Positions 18,235 through 26,602 of a stretch of DNA of 64,000 nt are shown piece by piece (position 1 is the stretch's first letter; every line of letters starts with the position of its first letter). This stretch comes from Mammaliicoccus vitulinus. GTDB taxonomy: Bacteria > Bacillota > Bacilli > Staphylococcales > Staphylococcaceae. The notes under the pieces were generated by a model. It had not been told where the DNA came from. It worked only from the letters and a program-made list of their open reading frames with translations, and did not search any database. The stretch spans positions 1,302,001-1,366,000 of the forward strand of contig NZ_CP118974.1 of the NCBI RefSeq assembly GCF_029024305.1. The letters are read 5' to 3'. Made by a program: the position numbers and the translations under genes.

Positions 18235-18927
18235 ATGTATACTCGTGAAATGTTAAGAGAAAAACCAGTTGTTATACAAAGAGCTTTATTTAATCATTAC
18301 GTAGAATTAGGCTTAAATGAAAAACAATTTGTTATTCTAATAAAATTATTAGATCAAGAAAATGAACGTAATATACAACCACCATTAGAAGATGTTCAGC
18401 AAGGAACAAGTTTGTCAATTCAAGAAGTCAGTCATATCATCAATCAACTTTCACAACTGAAATGTATAGACATTAAAATTGAAAAAGACGAACAGCATAA
18501 ATATAATGAATTCATATCATTTGATCCATTGTTTGAACAATTGGCATTAGTCTTAAATGAAACAAAACAAGAAAACAAGGCAGAAGATCAAAATAACCAA
18601 TTTAAAAAATTATTCCAAGAGTTTGAATCTACATTTGGTCGACCTTTAACACCATTAGAAGTCCAAACGTTAAATCATTGGATAGATACAGATCATCATT
18701 CCAATGAACTTATACGAAGTGCACTTAATGAAGCACATAGTTTAGATAAACTAAGTATCAAATATATAGATAGAATTTTATTGAATTGGAAGAAGAAAAA
18801 CATTACAACTGTTCAATCTTCAAAAGAAGAAAGCGAAAAGTTCAATCAAAACAAAAAATTAAAACAAAATGTTAATTCAATACCGATTTTTGATTGGGTG
18901 AACGGGGAGAATCCATATGATAAGTAA
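18235..18927 (+). CDS. dnaD: DNA replication initiation protein DnaD
   Basis: Primosome component of low-GC Gram-positives that remodels DNA and helps load the helicase with DnaB and DnaI. The 230 residues hold an N-terminal winged-helix domain (about 1-100) and the DnaD C-terminal domain (about 125-200) with FGRPLTPLEVQTLNHW and the YIDRILLNWKKKN motif. It overlaps nth by 11 bases. The order asnS-dnaD-nth is standard. Confidence 0.95.
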   Translation: MYTREMLREKPVVIQRALFNHYVELGLNEKQFVILIKLLDQENERNIQPPLEDVQQGTSLSIQEVSHIINQLSQLKCIDIKIEKDEQHKYNEFISFDPLFEQLALVLNETKQENKAEDQNNQFKKLFQEFESTFGRPLTPLEVQTLNHWIDTDHHSNELIRSALNEAHSLDKLSIKYIDRILLNWKKKNITTVQSSKEESEKFNQNKKLKQNVNSIPIFDWVNGENPYDK

Positions 18928-19585
18928 AAAGAAAGCATTAGAAATGATGGATGTAATAGATGAAATGTTTCCTGATGCTGAATGCGAGCTTGTACACGAT
19001 AATTCTTTTGAACTTACAATTGCCGTCTTGTTATCTGCACAATGTACAGATGTACTTGTCAATAAAGTAACGAAGTCCCTTTTTCAAAAATATAAAACAC
19101 CTGAAGACTATTTAAGTGTCAGTTTAGAAGAATTACAAGACGATATTAGATCAATTGGATTATATCGCAATAAAGGAAAAAACATTCAAAAGCTATGTCA
19201 ATCATTATTAGATCATTATGATGGTGTCGTACCAAGCACACATGAAGAGTTAGAATCGTTAGCAGGTGTCGGGCGTAAAACAGCAAATGTTGTCATGAGC
19301 GTTGCATTTGGTGAACCAGCACTAGCAGTAGATACACACGTTGAAAGAGTATCTAAACGACTAGCAATATGCAAACTTAAAGATAATGTACGACAAGTAG
19401 AAGACCGATTATGTAGTATAATTCCGAAAGAAAGATGGACAAAAAGCCATCACCAATTAATATTTTTCGGAAGATATCATTGTGTAGCGCGTAAACCAAA
19501 ATGTGAAGCATGTCCTTTATTAGACGATTGTAGAGAAGGACAAAAAAGATTAAAAGCCGGACTTGTAAAGGTTGAAGATGCATGA
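18917..19585 (+). CDS. nth: Endonuclease III
   Basis: Base-excision repair glycosylase/AP lyase for oxidised pyrimidines. Length is 222 residues. The helix-hairpin-helix with catalytic lysine is ELESLAGVGRKTANVV, the catalytic aspartate lies in AVDTHVERVSKRL, and the 4Fe-4S ligands follow the C-x6-C-x2-C-x5-C pattern at CVARKPKCEACPLLDDC. It overlaps both dnaD and ypoC, so translation is likely coupled. Confidence 0.97.
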   Translation: MISKKKALEMMDVIDEMFPDAECELVHDNSFELTIAVLLSAQCTDVLVNKVTKSLFQKYKTPEDYLSVSLEELQDDIRSIGLYRNKGKNIQKLCQSLLDHYDGVVPSTHEELESLAGVGRKTANVVMSVAFGEPALAVDTHVERVSKRLAICKLKDNVRQVEDRLCSIIPKERWTKSHHQLIFFGRYHCVARKPKCEACPLLDDCREGQKRLKAGLVKVEDA

Positions 19586-19929
19586 TAGAAAAACAAGACT
19601 TTATAGAACTAGAAGAACAAATCGAACCATTAGTAATAAATAAAAAACTGAAAAGTGATTACGCACATCAATTATTAGATCAATATTATGCGCTCATCAT
19701 TGGTTATATCGAACAGATCAATCAAATAGACAAATTTGATATAAGTGAAATATCTAACTATCCAGTTATACCCATGAATTTTGAAGAACGATATCAATAT
19801 ATCAATTACAGAATTTATCACTTTATGGGATATAGACAAATGGTAACCTTAAAAGATGAGCTAATCAAAATGAACGCAAGATACCAACTTAAACTCAAAA
19901 GAGAAGCTAAATTAAAACAAGATGACTGA
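19582..19929 (+). CDS. ypoC: YpoC family protein
   Basis: A 115-residue small protein matched to YpoC by position (nth-ypoC-ponA in B. subtilis, though ponA is convergent here) and by its length. It is charged and helical, with YQYINYRIYHFMGYRQM as the most conserved-looking part. No catalytic motif is seen and function is unknown. Its ATG overlaps the nth stop as ATGA. Confidence 0.75.
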   Translation: MIEKQDFIELEEQIEPLVINKKLKSDYAHQLLDQYYALIIGYIEQINQIDKFDISEISNYPVIPMNFEERYQYINYRIYHFMGYRQMVTLKDELIKMNARYQLKLKREAKLKQDD

Positions 19930-19966
19930 TTAAAGTAATATTAAATAGAGCTATGACAGTAATGTA

Positions 19967-20007
19967 AAAGAGCGTAAATTCTTCTAACATAAGAATTCAC
20001 GCTCTTT
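19967..20007 (+). terminator. Terminator hairpin after ypoC (repeat-associated type)
   Basis: AAAGAGCGTAAATTCTT / AAGAATTCACGCTCTTTTT. Nearly the same arms recur at 26561-26597 and 63367-63408, each time 10-25 bases from CTGAGTCTTCGTGC or its complement (here 20020-20033). Confidence 0.85.
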
Positions 20008-20044
20008 TTACTTTATCCACTGAGTCTTCGTGCAATTTGACTGT

Positions 20045-20079
20045 GAATTTATCAAGTCAGGGCTCACATGATAAATAGA
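20045..20079 (+). repeat. Single unit of the 41-bp family A palindrome
   Basis: GAATTTATCAAGTCAGGG then CTCACATGATAAATAG, the same palindrome that forms tandem arrays at 26382 and 63467. One copy only, and no 94-98 bp element beside it. Confidence 0.88.
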
Positions 20080-20089
20080 ATATATAAAA

Positions 20090-20131
20090 AGAGCTCTTCA
20101 CGAGGCGATAACCTCGTGAAGAGCTCTTATA
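20090..20131 (-). terminator. Terminator of recU-pbp2
   Basis: Near-perfect hairpin with 17-bp arms (AAGAGCTCTTCACGAGG) and a 6-base loop, followed on the minus strand by a T run. It lies 20 bases past the pbp2 stop. Confidence 0.88.
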
Positions 20132-20151
20132 TTTATATCCAAACGATTTCT

Positions 20152-22515
20152 TTATTCATCTTCTGCTTCTTTGGCCGCTTCTCTAGCTGCGTTTGAACTT
20201 GAGCTATTTGAGCTACTGGAGCTGTCAGAACTATTTGAATCACTACTTGAACTTTGTTCATTGCTAGATTCTGAAGTAGGTGACTCGGTTGTTTGTTCTT
20301 CTGTTGTTACATTTTCAGTATTAGCTGATTGTTGTTGTGTCGTGCTTTGTGCATTTGATGAATTTGAATTCGTTTGTGGTTCATTTGTTGTTACATTATT
20401 ATTGTTGCCTGAGAAATTATAACTATTTTGTTGATTATCAGTATTACCAGTACTTGGTGCTGAGTTACTTGTTGTTTGGTTATCTTCATTACCTGCAACA
20501 CTTAAGCTCTTGCCACTTCCAGTTACTGAATCAGGCTTTTCAAAGTCTGAACCGTCATAGCTTGAAATCTCTGACATAACTTCATTGAATAAAATTTGTG
20601 GTTTGATTTGTTCATCATGTCCTAAGAATGAGTTTTCACCGTATTCTTTAACTTTATTGAAGCCCATCCAAACAGACATTGTGTACTGTGGTGAATAACC
20701 TGTAATCCATACGTCTTTCGCTGCATTTTCAGGTAATTGATATTCACTGTATACTTCGTCACCATAAGTACCTGTACCTGTTTTAGCTGCGACATTTACA
20801 CCATTTATACCATAACCGTAAGCTGAACCATATGCTTCGAAAGTACCTTTAAGCATTTCTGTTAACATATATGCTGTGTAATCTTCCATTGCTTTATGAC
20901 TATCACTTGAGAATTTAATTGTTTCATCATCTTGTGTAACAACTTTTCTAATCGATTTAGGCTCATTATATGTTCCGCCATTACCCATACTTGCAAATGC
21001 TGATGCGAGTTGAGTAGGGGAGAATTCTGATTGTGAACCACCGAGTACTTCTGATGGTCCAATTTGGTCTTTATAATTTAAATTAACTTTAGATGCAAAG
21101 TCTTTAACGGCTTTTTCACCAGCGTTTTGATTCGTTTCTTGCCAAGATTTGAGTGCTGGTATGTTATAGGATCTTGCTAAAGCATCTGCCATAGTGACTG
21201 ATCCATGTCCTTTACCGTCATAGTTCTTAAAGATACTACCATTAACATTATATTCACTTTCATCTTGGAACTTATGATTGGTAGCATATTGCATATTTTC
21301 TATTGCTGGTCCATAAGCTAAAATTGGTTTAAGTGATGAACCAGTAGGGTGTAAATCTGTTGCTTGGTTTCTATCTACAACATCCTTGTAATCTTTACCA
21401 CCACTGATACCAACTAGTCCACCAGTTTTCGTATCTACTATGGATGACCCTGTAATTTGGTCTTTATTCTTGTAGAAAGTACCATTATCTACAGAATCTT
21501 GTAATGTTTTTTGAACATTTTTATCCATGTTTGTGTATATCTTCAGACCACTTGTCATAATATCGTTTAAAGATTGACCTTTGAACGCTTTATTTTCAGT
21601 GATTTCTTGTTTTACATAATTAATGTATGAAGCGTACTCGTTATCAGGTGTATCTGTCATAGCATCATTTCTTTCTTCTACCGTTCTTTGAACTAAGTTC
21701 TTATCTATAGGTGTATCTTGTGCTTCTTTCATTTCTTTCTTAGAAATTCTACCATGTCTTTCCATTAAATAAAGTACAGTGTCTTTACGTTTTTCTGCTC
21801 CCTCAGGATTGTCATAAATATTATATTGATTTGGTACTTGAGGTAAGCCAGCTAAATATGCTGTTTCTGCTAAGTTTAAATCTTTTAACTTTTTGTTGAA
21901 GTAATACTTAGATGCAGTTTGTGAACCGTAAATACCATCTGAATAATAAATTTTATTTAAATACATTTCAAAAATTTCATCTTTAGAGTATTCTTGTTCA
22001 AGTCTATATGAAAGGTAAGCTTCTTGAGCCTTTCTTTCTATAGATTTCTTATCAGTTAAGAATGAACGCTTTACAACTTGTTGCGTCAGTGTTGAGGCAC
22101 CTTGTGAACCGAATCCACCAGTAAAGTTTTTCATGACTGCTCCAGATAAACGTTTATAATCTAATGCGCCATGATCATAGAATCGATTATCTTCTGTTGC
22201 TAGTACCGCGTCTTTTAATGTATCAGGTACGTCATCGAATTTAACATGTTCTCTCTTTTGTCCCATATAAAGGGTAGTCACGAGTTCGTTGTTTTTATCA
22301 TAAATTTTAGTTGGTAATTGGTCTTTAAGCGCACTTTCATTGAAAGCAGGAGCTTTCCAAGCATAATATGCAAATACGAGAACACCTACTATTACCATTG
22401 CCAAGAATGCTAGTACGAGAATACCAAACACCTTAATTATTGTTCTCTTGATATTCCTCTTTTTCTTAGGTTGTTCTTTGTTATTTTTACTATTAGAAGC
22501 TTTTGATTGACTCAT
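20152..22515 (-). CDS. pbp2: Class A penicillin-binding protein (transglycosylase/transpeptidase)
   Basis: Polymerises and cross-links peptidoglycan at the outer membrane face. 787 residues: cytoplasmic basic tail (1-28), one membrane helix (about 29-50), GT51 domain with [12 protein letters not shown] and [12 protein letters not shown], then the transpeptidase domain with TGSSLKP (SxxK), SYN in ARSYNIPAL, and KTGTGT. The last 120 residues are a Ser/Asn/Thr-rich disordered tail ending [12 protein letters not shown], a fast-evolving feature. The start overlaps the recU stop as ATGA. It corresponds to PonA of B. subtilis and PBP2 of S. aureus. Confidence 0.95.
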   Translation of the reverse strand: MSQSKASNSKNNKEQPKKKRNIKRTIIKVFGILVLAFLAMVIVGVLVFAYYAWKAPAFNESALKDQLPTKIYDKNNELVTTLYMGQKREHVKFDDVPDTLKDAVLATEDNRFYDHGALDYKRLSGAVMKNFTGGFGSQGASTLTQQVVKRSFLTDKKSIERKAQEAYLSYRLEQEYSKDEIFEMYLNKIYYSDGIYGSQTASKYYFNKKLKDLNLAETAYLAGLPQVPNQYNIYDNPEGAEKRKDTVLYLMERHGRISKKEMKEAQDTPIDKNLVQRTVEERNDAMTDTPDNEYASYINYVKQEITENKAFKGQSLNDIMTSGLKIYTNMDKNVQKTLQDSVDNGTFYKNKDQITGSSIVDTKTGGLVGISGGKDYKDVVDRNQATDLHPTGSSLKPILAYGPAIENMQYATNHKFQDESEYNVNGSIFKNYDGKGHGSVTMADALARSYNIPALKSWQETNQNAGEKAVKDFASKVNLNYKDQIGPSEVLGGSQSEFSPTQLASAFASMGNGGTYNEPKSIRKVVTQDDETIKFSSDSHKAMEDYTAYMLTEMLKGTFEAYGSAYGYGINGVNVAAKTGTGTYGDEVYSEYQLPENAAKDVWITGYSPQYTMSVWMGFNKVKEYGENSFLGHDEQIKPQILFNEVMSEISSYDGSDFEKPDSVTGSGKSLSVAGNEDNQTTSNSAPSTGNTDNQQNSYNFSGNNNNVTTNEPQTNSNSSNAQSTTQQQSANTENVTTEEQTTESPTSESSNEQSSSSDSNSSDSSSSSNSSSSNAAREAAKEAEDE

Positions 22516-23147
22516 TTGAGCGCCTCACTTTCTGTTTTTATCAATTGATCAACTATTTGTATGTAGTTAATTCTTGGTCTAAATTGGATTGGAATGGCAA
22601 AACCATCTGACTCTATTTCTTTTAAAGTAATGGATTTTTTTCCTCCAGATTTATATCTGTCCCAATATACCATAAAATTCCTAAAAGGCAATAAAAATAC
22701 GCTATCATGGTAGCTAAATTTTATCAATAAAAAACATACGCCTTTTTGGCTTGAAACTTGTTTCATATGTACTACTTGGTGATCGTGGATATTATTTAAT
22801 GGGAAACTTGTTTTGTTTTTTGTTTCCTTAGCTTCAAAATCAATATAGTATCCATTATAAACACCATTGTAATCTGTCGTTGAAGGTTTTCTAAAATAAG
22901 CTTCTTTAATAACAGCTTTTTGTCTTTTAGGATAATCTACATCGACAATTTGGATAGGTGTCGGTTTCTTATGAATAACTGCTACATTTTCTAACCTGTA
23001 ATATTGATTTGATTTATCAATTTCCTCTTCAAAATTCATCCCTCTCTTACCATATTGTATTTTACTATACTTAGGGGAGTCTTGACTTGGGACTTCAGAA
23101 GTATTTTTGATCCCTTTTTTACCATTTGGATAATTCAAATTTATCAC
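22512..23147 (-). CDS. recU: Holliday junction resolvase RecU
   Basis: A 211-residue nuclease that cuts Holliday junctions and modulates RecA in Firmicutes. It has the central RecU nuclease core: [17 protein letters not shown] (catalytic Asp and E-x-K), then [14 protein letters not shown]. The first 60 residues are the usual basic arm. It forms a two-gene operon with pbp2. A good SigA promoter lies upstream. Confidence 0.95.
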   Translation of the reverse strand: MINLNYPNGKKGIKNTSEVPSQDSPKYSKIQYGKRGMNFEEEIDKSNQYYRLENVAVIHKKPTPIQIVDVDYPKRQKAVIKEAYFRKPSTTDYNGVYNGYYIDFEAKETKNKTSFPLNNIHDHQVVHMKQVSSQKGVCFLLIKFSYHDSVFLLPFRNFMVYWDRYKSGGKKSITLKEIESDGFAIPIQFRPRINYIQIVDQLIKTESEALK

Positions 23148-23175
23148 CTAGCTTTATATCATAAAAACTCTAAAC

Positions 23176-23204
23176 ATTATACCTTATTTCATTATAAGTT
23201 ACAA
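23176..23204 (-). promoter_or_regulatory. SigA promoter of recU-pbp2
   Basis: On the minus strand: TTGTAA, a 17-base spacer, TATAAT, 28 bases upstream of the recU start. It is the strongest consensus promoter I saw by eye in the window. Confidence 0.8.
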
Positions 23205-23307
23205 AAGTTTTTTATGATACATAAATATTCTAGAAGTTTTCTAGTTATGTTATCATTTTATCGTGAGGACTTTTAAAAAACAAACTTCATTGATAGTAGG
23301 GATAAAA

Positions 23308-23637
23308 ATGATACAAGATCTTATAAATGAATTGAACAAGATGCAACAGATTTTTAAAAACGCTAAAGATGACCATGAGTATGACTTTTATAAAGACGTC
23401 GTGCCATTTGTTGAAGCTGTTGACGAATTGTTAGACAAACTCGCATTAGAACAACATAGGGTTATTCAATTACAATATATGAATGAACAAAAGTTTCAAC
23501 TTCTTATTGATAATTACAAAGAGTTATCAGTTGAATGTCATTATAAAAGAACAAGCAAAAAACTGTTTCTCGAAAAACATAAAGCTGTTCAACATGATAT
23601 GAGCTACATCTATACACATTTAGGTGATTTGTCATGA
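23308..23637 (+). CDS. yppE: YppE family protein (DUF1798)
   Basis: A 109-residue helical protein, divergent from recU, as in Bacillus and Staphylococcus. It begins MIQDLINELNKMQ, and the rest is a set of charged helices typical of DUF1798. I start at ATG 23308, after AGTAGGGATAAAA; an in-frame GTG at 23263 lacks a ribosome site. Its end overlaps ypsA by 4 bases. Function is unknown. Confidence 0.78.
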   Translation: MIQDLINELNKMQQIFKNAKDDHEYDFYKDVVPFVEAVDELLDKLALEQHRVIQLQYMNEQKFQLLIDNYKELSVECHYKRTSKKLFLEKHKAVQHDMSYIYTHLGDLS

Positions 23638-24194
23638 CTTCCATATACTTTACTGGCTATAAGCCGTTCGAATTAAATATATTTAAAGATGATCAGCCAG
23701 AAGTTAAAGTCATAAAAGCATATATAGAAGAAATCATTAAGCAAGAAGTTGAAGAAGGTTTGGAATGGGTGATTATATCAGGGCAACTTGGATTTGAACT
23801 TTGGACTGCTGAAGTTACAATACAAATGAAACATAAATACCCTCAATTGAAACTGGCAATTTTAACACCATTTTTAAATCATTTTAATAAATGGAATGAA
23901 ACGAACCAGCAAAAATATCAAAGCATAGTTGCTCAAGCTGATTATGTAAATGCTATACATCAAAGTGAATACCAAGGCGGATTCCAATTCCAACAAGCAA
24001 ATGATTTTATATTGAATAATACCGACAAGACAATTTTGTTTTATGATGATGAACAAGAAGCTTCACCAAAGTACTTCCAAAGTAAGTTAGTTGATTTTGC
24101 CGAAAAGACAAATTATACTTATACTGTTATGACATTCATGGATTTACAAGACTTTATGGAATATAATTATAATAATGAAAATGAATCTTATTAA
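23634..24194 (+). CDS. ypsA: YpsA family protein (DUF1273, SLOG superfamily)
   Basis: A 186-residue protein with YFTGYKPFELNIF near the start and VIISGQLGFELWTAEV near 45, the nucleotide or ligand loop of the SLOG fold, then ILTPFLNHFNKWNETNQ. YpsA affects cell division in B. subtilis and S. aureus according to published work; the ligand is not settled. Its place beside gpsB, a division gene, agrees with that. It lies 13 bases from gpsB. Confidence 0.88.
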   Translation: MTSIYFTGYKPFELNIFKDDQPEVKVIKAYIEEIIKQEVEEGLEWVIISGQLGFELWTAEVTIQMKHKYPQLKLAILTPFLNHFNKWNETNQQKYQSIVAQADYVNAIHQSEYQGGFQFQQANDFILNNTDKTILFYDDEQEASPKYFQSKLVDFAEKTNYTYTVMTFMDLQDFMEYNYNNENESY

Positions 24195-24207
24195 ATGAGG
24201 TGTAAAT

Positions 24208-24522
24208 ATGGCTGATGTAACATTAAAGCTATCTGCTAAAGATATTTATGAAAAGGAATTTGAAAGAGGTTTAAGAGGATTTAAAACTGAAGAAGTAGAT
24301 GCATTTTTAGATGATATTATTTCAGACTATCAAAAAATGGCTGATTTAAATAATGAAGTCATCAAACTGACAGAAGAAAATTCTAAATTAAACAAAGAAA
24401 TTGAACAGCTAAGAATACGTGTAGCTTCGGGAAGACCACAAGGCTCACAACAATATAATTCTAATAATGTAGACATATTAAAGCGTATTTCTAACCTTGA
24501 AAAAGCAGTATTCGGTGAATAA
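24208..24522 (+). CDS. gpsB: Cell-cycle protein GpsB
   Basis: A 104-residue DivIVA-like adaptor that links peptidoglycan synthases to the division machinery. The N-terminal membrane/partner-binding part reads [21 protein letters not shown], followed by a coiled coil ([15 protein letters not shown]). A Ser/Gln/Asn linker and a short C-terminal trimerisation helix ([15 protein letters not shown]) complete it. The order gpsB-rnpB-rlmL is conserved in the group. Confidence 0.95.
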   Translation: MADVTLKLSAKDIYEKEFERGLRGFKTEEVDAFLDDIISDYQKMADLNNEVIKLTEENSKLNKEIEQLRIRVASGRPQGSQQYNSNNVDILKRISNLEKAVFGE

Positions 24523-24560
24523 ATTATAGTTATTTATCACAGTTTATGCTATAATTCGTT

Positions 24561-24956
24561 CTTGAGTGGTATTTCGGATAATCGCTACGTTAAGTAGAGG
24601 AAAGTCCATGCTCACACATTCTGAGATGAATGTAGTGTTCGTGCTTGGCGAAACAATAAGCCAGGGCAATTAATTGACGGCAACGAAATAACCTAAGTTA
24701 TTTATAATATGGTTAAATTAGTTTGAAAGTGCCACAGTGACGGAGCTTGTACAGAAATGTAGAAGGTGGAACGCGGTAAACCCCTCGAGTGAGCAATCCA
24801 AAATTGGTAGGAGCACTTCTTTGACGGAAATGAACGGAATAAGAAGGTATGTCATCATACAGACAGATGATTATCACTGGCGTACGAGTGTAACTAGTGC
24901 ACGTTAGCAGTACTAAAGGACAAAACATGGCTTACAGATTTATCACTCACTAGTGT
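24561..24956 (+). ncRNA. rnpB: RNase P RNA, class B
   Basis: The catalytic RNA that matures tRNA 5' ends. Diagnostic conserved segments are present in order: GGATAATCGCTACG, AGAGGAAAGTCCATGCTC near the 5' end, GAAAGTGCCACAGTGACGGAG in the middle, GGTGGAACGCGGTAAACCCC, and TTACAGATTTATCAC near the 3' end. TATAAT at 24550-24555 is a likely -10 box, placing the 5' end at about 24561. The 3' end is estimated from the conserved tail. It sits between gpsB and rlmL as in other Staphylococcaceae. Confidence 0.95.
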
Positions 24957-24957
24957 T

Positions 24958-24982
24958 GCTCTCCCAAGTAGGAGAGCTTTTT
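24958..24982 (+). terminator. Terminator of rnpB
   Basis: Hairpin GCTCTCCCAAGTAGGAGAGC followed by five T. Confidence 0.88.
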
Positions 24983-25020
24983 ATTTGTAAATTATAATTT
25001 AAATATAAAGGAGTATATAC

Positions 25021-26142
25021 ATGTATCAATTACTCGCGACTAGTCCTATGGGATTAGAATCAATTGTTGCTAAAGAAGTACAAGAGTTAGGATATGAAAC
25101 GACAGTAGAAAATGGTCGTGTTCTATTCGAAGGTGACGAAACAGCTATCGTTAAAGCAAATTTATGGTTAAGAACTGCTGATAGAGTCAAAATCGTAGTA
25201 GGACGATTTAATGCTACAACTTTTGATGAACTGTTCGAAAAAACAAAATCATTACCTTGGGAGGATATTATAGGCGCTCAAGGCATGTTCCCAGTACAAG
25301 GTAAAAGTGTTAAATCTAAATTATTCAGTGTATCTGACTGCCAAGCAATCGTTAAAAAAGCGATAGTTGAAAAACTTAAACATGTATATCAAATTCAAGG
25401 TTGGATAGATGAATCTGGTAGTAAATACCAAGTAGAAGTATCTTTATTAAAAGATGAAGCTTTCCTCACAATCGATACATCAGGAGCAGGACTTCATAAA
25501 AGAGGGTATCGTTTAGCACAAGGTGAAGCACCAATGAAAGAAACATTAGCGGCAGCACTTGTTAGATTAACAAACTGGAGTGGAGAAACACCATTTATAG
25601 ATCCATTCTGTGGTTCAGGTACACTTGCAATAGAAGCAGCGTTAATCGCACAAAATATAGCACCAGGCTTTAATCGTAGCTTTGCAAGTGAAGAGTGGGA
25701 CATTATTCCAGAAGGTTTATTTGATCAATTAAGACAAGAAGCTGATGATGCAGCACTTTATGATAAAGAAATAGATATATTAGCAAGTGATATTGATCCT
25801 AGAATGGTAGAAATTGCAAAAGCAAATGCCGTTGAAGTAGGTCTTGGAGATATCATTAAATTTAAAGTACAAGATATACATGACCTTACAGTACCAGAAG
25901 GACCTGTTTCTATAATTGGTAATCCGCCATACGGAGAACGTATCGGTGAACGAAGTGAAGTAGAAGCTATGTATAAACACTTAGGTGAAATATTGACTCA
26001 AAATAATCAAGTTTCATTATATATGTTAACAAGCTATAAAGAATTCGAACCTTTAGTAGGTCATAAAGCAACAAAGAGAAGAAAATTATTTAATGGTTTT
26101 ATAGAATGTACTTATTACCAATATTGGGGTAAAAGAAAATAG
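25021..26142 (+). CDS. rlmL: 23S rRNA guanine N2-methyltransferase, RlmL/YpsC type
   Basis: A 373-residue SAM-dependent rRNA methyltransferase with an N-terminal THUMP domain (about 1-160) and a C-terminal Rossmann domain. Motif I is PFCGSGTLAIEAALIA, the motif II acid is in LASDIDPRMVEIA, and the catalytic motif is NPPYGERIG, characteristic of N2-guanine enzymes. This is the short single-methylase form of Firmicutes, lacking the RlmK half found in E. coli. The exact target base is inferred from the family. Confidence 0.92.
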   Translation: MYQLLATSPMGLESIVAKEVQELGYETTVENGRVLFEGDETAIVKANLWLRTADRVKIVVGRFNATTFDELFEKTKSLPWEDIIGAQGMFPVQGKSVKSKLFSVSDCQAIVKKAIVEKLKHVYQIQGWIDESGSKYQVEVSLLKDEAFLTIDTSGAGLHKRGYRLAQGEAPMKETLAAALVRLTNWSGETPFIDPFCGSGTLAIEAALIAQNIAPGFNRSFASEEWDIIPEGLFDQLRQEADDAALYDKEIDILASDIDPRMVEIAKANAVEVGLGDIIKFKVQDIHDLTVPEGPVSIIGNPPYGERIGERSEVEAMYKHLGEILTQNNQVSLYMLTSYKEFEPLVGHKATKRRKLFNGFIECTYYQYWGKRK

Positions 26143-26150
26143 ATAAAAAA

Positions 26151-26177
26151 TGGTAGCTCTTAGAGCTAGCATTTTTT
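26151..26177 (+). terminator. Terminator of rlmL
   Basis: TGGTAGCTCTTAGAGCTAGCA hairpin followed by TTTTTT. Confidence 0.8.
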
Positions 26178-26259
26178 CGTTTGTTCTTTTAAGTATATGC
26201 TGAATGTTGAAAGATTAACCAAACAAGCAACATAGAAGGGCTGTATATTTTAAAATCTA
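26175..26259 (+). repeat. Segment shared, inverted, with 33492-33604
   Basis: TTTTTCGTTTGTTCTTTTAA, then CAAACAAGCAACATAGAA and TATATTTTAAAATCTACG, match the reverse complement of the spacer between the two elements at 33.5 kb. It abuts the 94-98 bp element in both places, so it may be an extension of that element. Confidence 0.8.
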
Positions 26260-26357
26260 CGATTTTGAAAGTGCATGCTTGCCTTATGAATATGGTTCGA
26301 GACTGTAGTCGCGCGCGGCATACTATTCCCCCCGGGCGTCAGCACTTTGCAAAATCG
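26260..26357 (-). repeat. 94-98 bp dispersed element, copy 2
   Basis: From CGATTTTGAAAGTGCATG to GCACTTTGCAAAATCG, with the GC-rich core CCCCCCGGGCGTCAGC. Opposite orientation to the copies at 33.4, 33.6 and 63.8 kb. Its CCCGGG side faces the family A array. Confidence 0.92.
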
Positions 26358-26381
26358 TGGTGAATATTATAGAGATTTTTG

Positions 26382-26499
26382 CTATTTATCATGTGGACCT
26401 TGACTTGATAAATTCAACGGCTCTATTTATCATGTGAGCCCTGACTTGATAAATTCAACGGTCCTATTTATCATGTGGAGCCTGACTTGATAAATTCCC
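26382..26499 (-). repeat. 41-bp tandem repeat, family A, three units
   Basis: CTATTTATCATGTG begins at 26382, 26423 and 26464, an exact 41-bp period. Each unit is a palindrome, ATTTATCATGTG against a partner ending TTGATAAAT. It is the reverse complement of the array at 63.5 kb. Confidence 0.92.
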
Positions 26500-26560
26500 A
26501 AAGGGTAATCCAAGTGAAAGCCGATCAAATCGCACGAAGACTCAAAAGACAAATTAAAAT

Positions 26561-26597
26561 GAGCGCAAATTCTTGATTCCAAAAGAATTTGCGCTCT
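26561..26597 (-). terminator. Terminator of the ba3 oxidase operon (repeat-associated type)
   Basis: GAGCGCAAATTCTT / AAGAATTTGCGCTC hairpin, 5 bases past the subunit I stop. GCACGAAGACTCA, complement of the tag seen at 20.0 and 63.4 kb, lies at 26532-26544, between hairpin and array. Confidence 0.82.
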
Positions 26598-26602
26598 TTT
26601 AC

